From positions 1-64,000 of the forward strand of contig NZ_LT984798.1 of the NCBI RefSeq assembly GCF_900243745.1: a stretch of DNA of 64,000 bases, read 5' to 3'. Below the pieces are notes generated by a model, which was not told where the DNA came from, made no database searches, and saw nothing but the letters and a program-made list of their open reading frames with translations. The DNA comes from Desulfovibrio sp. G11 (lineage in GTDB: Bacteria > Desulfobacterota > Desulfovibrionia > Desulfovibrionales > Desulfovibrionaceae). Below, one piece after another: positions 58,728-64,000 of the stretch. Each line of letters starts with the position of its first letter. Positions within the stretch are counted from its first letter, which is position 1. A program made the position numbers and the translations under genes.

Positions 58728-59576
58728 ATGCACATGGTCAACGCGTTTGAGTTGAGCTTGCGCAAGGCATGCGCGGCCATGGGCATCAGTAGGAGCTACT
58801 ACGCCTACAAGCCGCATCCGCGGGACGACAGCGATGTCATCGCAGCCTTGACTGAACTGGCCGAGAAAAAGCCTACATGGGGCTTCAGTAAGCTTTTCAA
58901 CGTCCTTCGCCAGCAGGGCAAGCCCTGGAACCACAAGAAGGTTTGGAGGGTTTACTGCCTCTTGAAAATGAACCTGAAGCGCAAGGCCAAGAAGCGGCTT
59001 CCGCAAGCCTCTCGGACGGCAGTAGCCCAGCCGCTTGCGCCAAACCATTGCTGGTCGATCGATTTCATGCGGGACACCCTTTACAGCGGTCGCGTCTTCA
59101 GGACTTTCAACGCTGTAGATGATTACAACCGTGAGGCCTTGGCCGTGGAAATCGATACCAATATGCCAGCAGGACGAGTGGTAAGGGTGCTGGATCGGGT
59201 CGCCGAAGAGCGTGGCTGCTATCCCGAAAGGTTGCGAATGGACAATGGTCCGGAGTTCTCGGGGACTGTCATGGCGGCCTGGGCAGAATCGCATGGCGTG
59301 AATCTGGAGTTCATTCAGCCTGGCAAACCCACCCAGAACTCATACATCGAGCGGTTCAACCGGACCTACAGAGAGGAAGTCCTGGATTTGTACGTGTTCA
59401 ACAGCCTGAGCGAAGTTCGGGCCATTACGGAGGACTTTATTCGTGAGTACAACGAGGAACGTCCTCATGAATCTCTGGGGAATATGTCGCCGATAAATTT
59501 TGCTGCCCAGAGGGCAGGGGGATCCCCCTGCCCTCTGGGCAACCCCCCGAAAACTGCCGGGAGTCTCTACAGCTAA
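58728..59576 (+). CDS. IS407-group transposase OrfB (DDE integrase domain)
   Basis: The frame is open from before 58690 to 59576. Alone it could start at the ATG at 58728 (282 residues), but the active form is probably the -1 frameshift fusion with OrfA. Catalytic residues are Asp in CWSIDFMRDTL, Asp in RMDNGPEFSG and Glu in SYIERFNRTYREEVL, followed by FIREYNEERPHESLGNMSP. All parts of a functional IS3-type transposase are present. Confidence 0.92.
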   Translation: MHMVNAFELSLRKACAAMGISRSYYAYKPHPRDDSDVIAALTELAEKKPTWGFSKLFNVLRQQGKPWNHKKVWRVYCLLKMNLKRKAKKRLPQASRTAVAQPLAPNHCWSIDFMRDTLYSGRVFRTFNAVDDYNREALAVEIDTNMPAGRVVRVLDRVAEERGCYPERLRMDNGPEFSGTVMAAWAESHGVNLEFIQPGKPTQNSYIERFNRTYREEVLDLYVFNSLSEVRAITEDFIREYNEERPHESLGNMSPINFAAQRAGGSPCPLGNPPKTAGSLYS

Positions 59577-60700
59577 CTGGCCCTAGGAAAGGGGACTTTA
59601 CAGGATGCAAGCGTGCAATTACATCCAGGAGACTCTTGTGGGGCAAAATATCCCCTCTAAAAAATGTGACGAGGTGTTGCACCGTGGGCAGTTTGTGCAG
59701 GCTTGGCGAAGAGTCCGCTTCAATCCTGCTGCAGCAGGATTGAAGCACCTGTAGCACTGCCTGCACCACGAAATCGTGCTCCAGGCGGTCCTTGGGAGAG
59801 GTCAGAAGCGCTTGCCCCAACCTGGCGTCTTGTTGGGGGGTCTCACTGCGGGCAGCACTTCCGGCAAGAGCCATGGTCCGAAATGTTCCACTATGGGCAG
59901 TGATGAGTATTTCTGGCGTTGCGCCGACAAAGTAGGTTCCCTTGCGACCAAATGCGAATATGGCTGCCTTGGGATTAGCAGAGCGCAACCTGTCGAGAAT
60001 ATCTGGCAGTGTGAAAGGATCTGCGGCCTTGGCCTTGAGTGTGCGAGCTACCACAATCTTTCTTGCATCACCCTGTGAGATGCTATGCAAGGCTGCATGG
60101 ACCAGAGCGCACCATTGGTTTTTTGCATTTTTTGGAATGAGTACCTGGACATGTGCGTTCCTATGCGTGGGATGTATGGCATTGCCGCCAGCCAGACCTT
60201 CCCAAAGGGAAAGAGCAGCTTCTGCCCGAGCAACAGCATCTGAGCCAGGGAACATCTGCTCCGCAGCTATAACGCGACAACAATCCCGCCCGTATTGCAC
60301 GACAGTCAGACGGGGAACAACCAGCGCTCCGTCTCCAAACCCTGGCCATACTGAAGACGCGGGCCGCGCGGCGTCAAACCGAAATCCCCCGAAAGCCACA
60401 GGAGGCGCATCCCCTTCAATCACGGCGTGCCTGACAGCATCGTGCCAGCAAGCTGAAATAGTTGCGAATCTGTCCTTCCCCTCCCCTGTGCACTCAAGGG
60501 CAGCACCAAGGCCGAGCATGGAACTTCCTGCCAGACCAAGCCAAATATTTGCATCCATCTGTGAAGAATAACGTGCAAATACTGAAAACATATCAATGCG
60601 GGGGACAACTATGCTCGCTACGGCAAGGATGGCTCGCTCCAGCCTTGCGGCAGACTCACAAGCTTTGTGCATGGCGATGCGCAGAGGCTGGCGTAATGCA

Positions 60701-61024
60701 TCAACCATCGCTCTTTTCCCCATCCAGAGCGTGCACTTTTCGCCAGTGCGCAACTTGGGTTGCGATATACCAGGCGGTGATCTGCTTAAATAAATTTTCA
60801 ATAAAATCTTCCGATATTCCCAATTCCCTTGCCCAAGCACGCCTCTCCACAAGCATGCTTTTCACCCGGTCAGGCGCCGGGATGTCTTCCTCGTTTTTTT
60901 TGAAACGGGATGCCGCAAGAACATAGTCAAGGCGACGCCCCAGAAGGTTGACTATTTCTTTATCAAGGCTGTCGATTTCACGACGGACATCACTAAGTCC
61001 ACAACATTCATCAGGCATTTTCAT
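60701..61024 (-). CDS. pchB: Isochorismate pyruvate lyase
   Basis: This 107-residue AroQ-fold enzyme splits isochorismate into salicylate and pyruvate. It matches PchB closely in pattern: PDECCGLSDVRREIDSLDKEIVNLLGRRLDYVLAASRFK, IPAPDRVKSML and a terminal ITAWYIATQVAHWR. The key Arg and Lys positions seem to be kept. The chosen ATG at 61024 has GGGAG upstream; the ATG at 61051 is an alternative. It is the first gene of pchB-pchA, with pchA starting inside its end. With pchA broken it would lack its substrate unless another isochorismate synthase exists. Confidence 0.9.
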   Translation of the reverse strand: MKMPDECCGLSDVRREIDSLDKEIVNLLGRRLDYVLAASRFKKNEEDIPAPDRVKSMLVERRAWARELGISEDFIENLFKQITAWYIATQVAHWRKVHALDGEKSDG

Positions 61025-61834
61025 GCGCACTCCCATCTGATTCCGGCTCATAAAGAACTTTTAAACAAGCGTGACGGTCAAAGGTTCGTTTATAGTCGCG
61101 CGAGAGCTTTACTCAACAAGACCTCTGCCTGGCCCTGAAGCTCTTTAGAAATTCACCCCTCCCTGTTCCCTCACCGAGTTCATTGCTGAGAGCATTCTGT
61201 CCACCCCTAAGGCGCTACTGTTCGACCCGCATTGCTTTGCAGCATGCGAGAAACAAGAGCTATCGAAAATAAAAATGAAATTCAAATTCATAAAAAATCT
61301 AAACGCCACTCAGTTTCATGTCAATAGCATTGAAAAATTTTCCTTCCTGAAGCTCTGTTTCAACATTTAAGCTATACAAAACAACAAATTAACAAATAAT
61401 ACAGGATTTATAGATAATAAAAGTTGAATACTGTAACATAGCAAATTTATTAATGAATGATGCAATCCATCTTAAAGCACATTCCGTAGCGGCAAGCCCG
61501 CTTAAAATGATACTCTTTCCCGTCATATAAACCGTTTAATAATTTGAAATAACTACTAATTTCACAATATTTGCAAGAATGGAAGCAAACCATTTTTCTT
61601 TTGTTGTCTTCTGGTCAGATGAGCAACGATAAGGAGTCGCGTAATTGCTGAACGCATTGCCATCAACAGGAAAGCCTTGTGCCCATGCCTGTGATGCTGA
61701 CCGGTTCAGCGGCATGTCGCCCCGAGGAGCAGCCTGCCACGCAAATACCGTGCGGATCAGTCGCAACGCGATGCAAGCCCTCGTGATGCTCAACCTGTGC
61801 TCTTCGTGGGCAAAGCCAAGGCCACAGCCCTAGT
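61025..61834. other. AT-rich intergenic region upstream of pchB
   Basis: About 800 bases have no convincing gene. The central 61250-61560 part is strongly AT-rich and should hold the pchB promoter and the palindrome at 61276-61290. Short frames at 61536-61793 (minus) and 61645-61833 (plus) overlap each other and have no recognisable product; they may be debris next to the IS481 insertion. Confidence 0.45.
61276..61290. promoter_or_regulatory. Palindromic operator candidate upstream of pchB
   Basis: TGAAATTCAAATTCA is a near-perfect 7-1-7 inverted repeat. Its complement TGAATTTGAATTTCA differs by one base from the core of the palindrome at 57652-57668. It lies about 250 bases before pchB in an AT-rich region. 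A Fur-type site is the simplest reading, inferred from context. Confidence 0.45.
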
Positions 61835-62855
61835 TGTAGAGTGTCAACACGTTGTTCACCCTCCTAGCCTTGAAGCTGGAGGTTTTTTGCCAAGAGCCGA
61901 GTGTGGTCGCAAGAAATTATACCGATGCGTCCATATCGGCAGATAAGCTGTTCTTTTCCATGAGTGGGTATACGTTTCGGCGTATGCCCACTCATTCAAT
62001 GCTGTTCGAATGAAGCGCTCTGCCTTGCCGTTGGTTTGTGGTCTATAAGGCCGTGTGCGTTTATGCGTTATCCCAAACTCACGGCAAGCGTCTCGAAATT
62101 TCCAAGACCTATAGCAAGCGCCATTGTCCGTCAGAATTCGTTCTACTTTGATGCCGTGCGAAGCATACCACGCGATGGCAAACCACAAAAACTCTATGGC
62201 AGATTCCGCCGTTTCATCCGGCAGTACTGCCGTATACGCGGCCCTGGAAGCGTCATCCACACATACATGTAAATATTCCCAACCTGGTCGACGCCGACGG
62301 ACTTGCCGTGTCCCCGTCTTCCTATGACCAACTCCATCAATCTTGCCGAGACGCTTGATGTCCAGATGAAGCATCTGCCCCGGCTTCGCCCATTGATAAC
62401 GCTGTACCGGCTCTTTTTCTTCCAAAGAAGAAAGCCGGGAGCAGCCGAGTCTGCGCAAGGCACGAAACACAGTACTGCGACACAGGCCAAGGCGTAATGC
62501 GATTGCGTCGCCAGTCTGTCGCTTTTTCCGCAACTCAAAAATTCTGGAAACGTCCAGCTCCGTCAGCCGATTTCTGCAATGTCGAGGCCGGGAAGAGGCG
62601 TCTGCTAAAGAAGCAAGACCTCCTTCACGGTATCGCTTCATCCATTTTCTGGCGGTTCGCAGGCTTACTCCAAATCCTGCCGCCACCGTAGCGGCAGGAT
62701 TGTCCCGCATCCGCTGTATCATTTCTTCTCGACCTCTTGCGGTCAGTTTGGCATTCTTATGGCTGTTCACCTTCTCCCTCGATCGGTTTGCTGTGGTCTG
62801 TTAACTCCAGCTTTACCGACTTGGGGGAGGGTGAACAACCTATTGGAACACTACA
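61835..62855 (-). mobile_element. IS481-family element
   Basis: The element is 1021 bp with related ends: TGTAGAGTGTCAACACG at the left and the complement of AACACTACA at the right, both followed inward by GTTGTTCACCCTCC. The flanks carry a 6-bp direct repeat CCTAGT (61829-61834 and 62856-62861). One intact transposase gene fills it. It separates the pchB upstream region from the tRNA-Leu region. Confidence 0.9.
61856..62770 (-). CDS. IS481-family transposase
   Basis: This 304-residue transposase has an N-terminal helix-turn-helix (NPAATVAAGFGVSLRTARKWMKRYREGG) and a second recognition helix (ALRLGLCRSTVFRALRRLG). The integrase core has catalytic Asp in MLHLDIKRLG, Asp in ERILTDNGACY and Glu in TNGKAERFIRT, then YNFLRPHSALGKKPP near the end. 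The frame is intact from a normal ATG. Confidence 0.93.
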   Translation of the reverse strand: MNSHKNAKLTARGREEMIQRMRDNPAATVAAGFGVSLRTARKWMKRYREGGLASLADASSRPRHCRNRLTELDVSRIFELRKKRQTGDAIALRLGLCRSTVFRALRRLGCSRLSSLEEKEPVQRYQWAKPGQMLHLDIKRLGKIDGVGHRKTGTRQVRRRRPGWEYLHVCVDDASRAAYTAVLPDETAESAIEFLWFAIAWYASHGIKVERILTDNGACYRSWKFRDACREFGITHKRTRPYRPQTNGKAERFIRTALNEWAYAETYTHSWKRTAYLPIWTHRYNFLRPHSALGKKPPASRLGG

Positions 62856-63028
62856 CCTAGTGAAAAGGCCGTGCCTTGGCGAGGCAGTGCGAATGTCGCA
62901 CAAAGCCCTTGGGGTGATAGTACGTTCAGAGTAACGTATCGTAAGGAAGCGTTGCCCGGATGGATGGGGGGGCGGGATCTATGCCCCGCGGTATACGGTG
63001 GTACACAGCGGTATACAGATTGGAGACG

Positions 63029-63056
63029 AAAAAAGGGCCTGCATTTCTGCAAACCC
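63029..63056 (-). terminator. Terminator of tRNA-Leu
   Basis: On the minus strand GGGTTTGCA pairs with TGCAGGCCC (two G-U pairs) and is followed by six Ts. It lies 11 bases beyond the tRNA 3' end. Confidence 0.7.
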
Positions 63057-63067
63057 TTTAACTTTTC

Positions 63068-63154
63068 TGGTACCGAGAGCGAGACTTGAACTCGCAAGGG
63101 GTTGCCCCCGGCGGATTTTGAGTCCGCTGCGTCTACCAATTCCACCATCCCGGC
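63068..63154 (-). tRNA. tRNA-Leu(CAA)
   Basis: This 87-base tRNA with a long variable arm has an acceptor stem starting GCCGGGA, a D arm, anticodon stem GCGGA/TCCGC with loop CTCAAAA (anticodon CAA, 63120-63118), T loop TTCAAGT and an encoded CCA end. It marks the right edge of the accessory region. Confidence 0.94.
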
Positions 63155-63202
63155 ACATTGGGGTTCCAGGGCGATACGCCTGTACCCGTGGTGCGAAAAG
63201 CT

Positions 63203-63231
63203 TTTTATCCCAATGAACAGGGGTAAGTCAA
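63203..63231 (-). promoter_or_regulatory. Promoter candidate for tRNA-Leu
   Basis: On the minus strand TTGACT (63231-63226) and ATAAAA (63208-63203) are spaced by 17 bases. The predicted start lies about 40 bases before the mature tRNA. Confidence 0.5.
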
Positions 63232-63318
63232 GAACCTCTGCTGCCCTGAACAAAAACAGACAAAAGCCACAGGTTCATCATGCTGCTTGCAGCCGTCCTG
63301 CAAATTTTCTGTTCTGCC

Positions 63319-64000
63319 CTACTCCTCAAGCCAGTGCGCAGCTCTTTGCACCGCGCGATGCCACTGATACAGCAGCTCGTCTCTCCTGTCTCCGGGCATT
63401 GAGGGAGAAAAACAGCGATCAAGTTTCCACAAACTTGCCAGCTCTTCTTCATTTTCCCAAAAACCTGTGGCAAGTCCGGCAAGATAGGCAACCCCGAGGG
63501 CAGTCGTTTCTGTTACTGTGGGCCGCTCAACCAGAACCCCTGTGAGGTCCGCCTGAAACTGCATGAGCATGTTGTTGCGGCTGGCGCCGCCGTCCACCCG
63601 AAGCGCCGTAAGGGCAATACCCGTGTCTTTTTGCATGGCATCAATAATATCCAGTGTCTGCAACGCAATGGCTTCAGTTGCAGCTCGGGCGATATGTCCT
63701 CTGCCGGTTCCCCTGGTCAGGCCCACGATGGTCCCCCGGGCGTACTGATCCCAATAGGGTGCGCCAAGGCCCACAAAGGCAGGAACCATATAAACCCCGC
63801 CATTATCCGGCACAGTACCGGCCAGCCTTTCCATTTCTGAAGAATCTTTGATGATGCCCAACCCGTCACGCAACCACTGCACCACCGCACCGCCCACAAA
63901 AACACTGCCTTCGAGCGCGTAGGAATATCCCCCCGCAGTCTGCCACGCCACAGTGGTGAGCATATTGTTCAAGCTGGCGTGCGGACTATGCCCGGTGTTG
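63319..64000 (-). CDS. glpK: Glycerol kinase, C-terminal part (cut by window edge)
   Basis: The frame is open to the window edge, so the 5' half is missing. The visible 227 residues are the C-terminal FGGY domain: [98 protein letters not shown] and [17 protein letters not shown]. The enzyme makes glycerol 3-phosphate from glycerol and ATP. It is a core metabolic gene outside the accessory region. Confidence 0.93.
   Translation of the reverse strand, partial: NTGHSPHASLNNMLTTVAWQTAGGYSYALEGSVFVGGAVVQWLRDGLGIIKDSSEMERLAGTVPDNGGVYMVPAFVGLGAPYWDQYARGTIVGLTRGTGRGHIARAATEAIALQTLDIIDAMQKDTGIALTALRVDGGASRNNMLMQFQADLTGVLVERPTVTETTALGVAYLAGLATGFWENEEELASLWKLDRCFSPSMPGDRRDELLYQWHRAVQRAAHWLEE

Larger units (their letters stand above)
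58364..59602 (+). mobile_element. IS3-family element, IS407 group, inserted in pchA
   Basis: The element is 1239 bp. It begins TGTAAAGTCCCC and ends GGGGACTTTACA, a 12-bp perfect terminal inverted repeat, and is flanked by a 4-bp direct repeat GGAT (58360-58363 and 59603-59606). A 4-bp duplication is typical of the IS407 group. Both transposase frames are open with an intact DDE set, so it looks young and functional. It lies antisense to the interrupted pchA. Confidence 0.95.
58062..60708 (-). pseudogene. pchA: Isochorismate synthase, disrupted by an IS element
   Basis: The 5' part runs from the ATG at 60708 (overlapping pchB by 8 bases) to 59603. The 3' part lies at 58062-58363. Removing the insertion and one GGAT copy restores one 467-residue frame that reads ARLHPTPAVGGVP across the joint, an expected isochorismate synthase sequence. 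Other signatures are ILIPKNAKNQW, KIVVARTLKAKA, TYFVGATPEIL, TMALAGSAAR, DRLEHDFVV, then GWYAGPVGWLDAEGNGEF, FAGCGLVAGSDPEKEYQETWIK. The intact enzyme converts chorismate to isochorismate for PchB. As it stands, the product would lack the last 100 residues, including the active-site GPVGW and ETWIK segments, so it should be inactive. Confidence 0.9.

Noticed and set aside
61536..61793. Small minus-strand frame of 85 codons upstream of pchB
   Set aside because: It overlaps an opposite frame of similar size and lacks a ribosome binding site. The start recalls transposase N-termini only vaguely.
62870..63030. Repeated GTATAC-containing motifs near tRNA-Leu, considered as an attachment site
   Set aside because: The repeats are short and imperfect, match neither tRNA end, and no integrase gene is present.
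1..64000. CRISPR arrays, rRNA genes, riboswitches and replication origins
   Set aside because: I saw no regularly spaced repeats, rRNA sequences or known riboswitch cores when reading both strands; a covariance-model search was not possible here.

Overview
The window looks like a chromosomal segment of a GC-rich, Gram-negative, Desulfovibrio-like deltaproteobacterium. This is inferred from the gene families, the base composition and the presence of outer-membrane and TonB-type functions; no marker gene here proves it. Core-type genes lie at both ends (a GH13 branching enzyme and tRNA-Pro on the left, tRNA-Leu and glycerol kinase on the right). Between the two tRNA genes lies about 47 kb of accessory DNA dominated by one very large minus-strand biosynthetic locus.

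Left part (1-16 kb, plus strand): a tight operon encodes an SrfB-like Hsp70/actin-fold ATPase, an SrfC-like GTPase, a membrane protein with a Sel1-like tail, an exported vWA protein, a LolD/MacB-type ABC ATPase with its FtsX-like permease, and an exported formylglycine-generating-enzyme-like (SUMF1) protein. A 3-hydroxyisobutyrate-dehydrogenase-like reductase and a terminator follow. Next come a GH13_8-like glycogen branching enzyme and tRNA-Pro(GGG) with a clear promoter and terminator.

Scrap zone (16-21 kb): an IS5-type transposase fragment fused in frame to the tail of a beta-helix surface protein, a 17-bp inverted repeat, a small Lar-like zinc-ribbon ORF, an AAA_28 P-loop protein, a grpB pseudogene with two lesions, and a GNAT acetyltransferase.

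Main locus (21-61 kb, minus strand, transcribed right to left): a salicylate-primed NRPS/PKS siderophore pathway related to yersiniabactin and pyochelin but with a different assembly line. pchB-pchA make salicylate, but pchA is split by an IS407-group element with a GGAT target duplication. Then come a small tonB-like remnant, exbD, a TonB-dependent receptor, an HlyD/ABC-2 exporter, an MFS transporter, an aryl-AMP ligase, ArCP-Cy-A-PCP, KS-AT-KR-ACP, Cy-A-PCP, KS-(no AT)-cMT-KR-ACP-Cy-A-PCP-TE, a type II thioesterase, a crotonyl-CoA carboxylase/reductase homologue, two YbtP/YbtQ-like ABC transporters, an Sfp-type phosphopantetheinyl transferase and a methyltransferase. Most genes overlap by 4-14 bases, which suggests translational coupling.

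Read collinearly, the line would build salicylate-Cys-ketide-Cys-ketide-Cys, with Cy domains making thiazolines. All three adenylation pockets read as cysteine-type. Notable departures are an atypical AT motif (RAGH) beside a CCR gene, a KR with Asn in place of the catalytic Tyr, a module without an AT, and a terminal TE whose nucleophile position is Cys. Two near-identical 7-1-7 palindromes lie upstream of pchBA and of the exbD/receptor operon and may be the iron-responsive operators. An intact IS481-family element with a 6-bp target duplication sits upstream of pchB.
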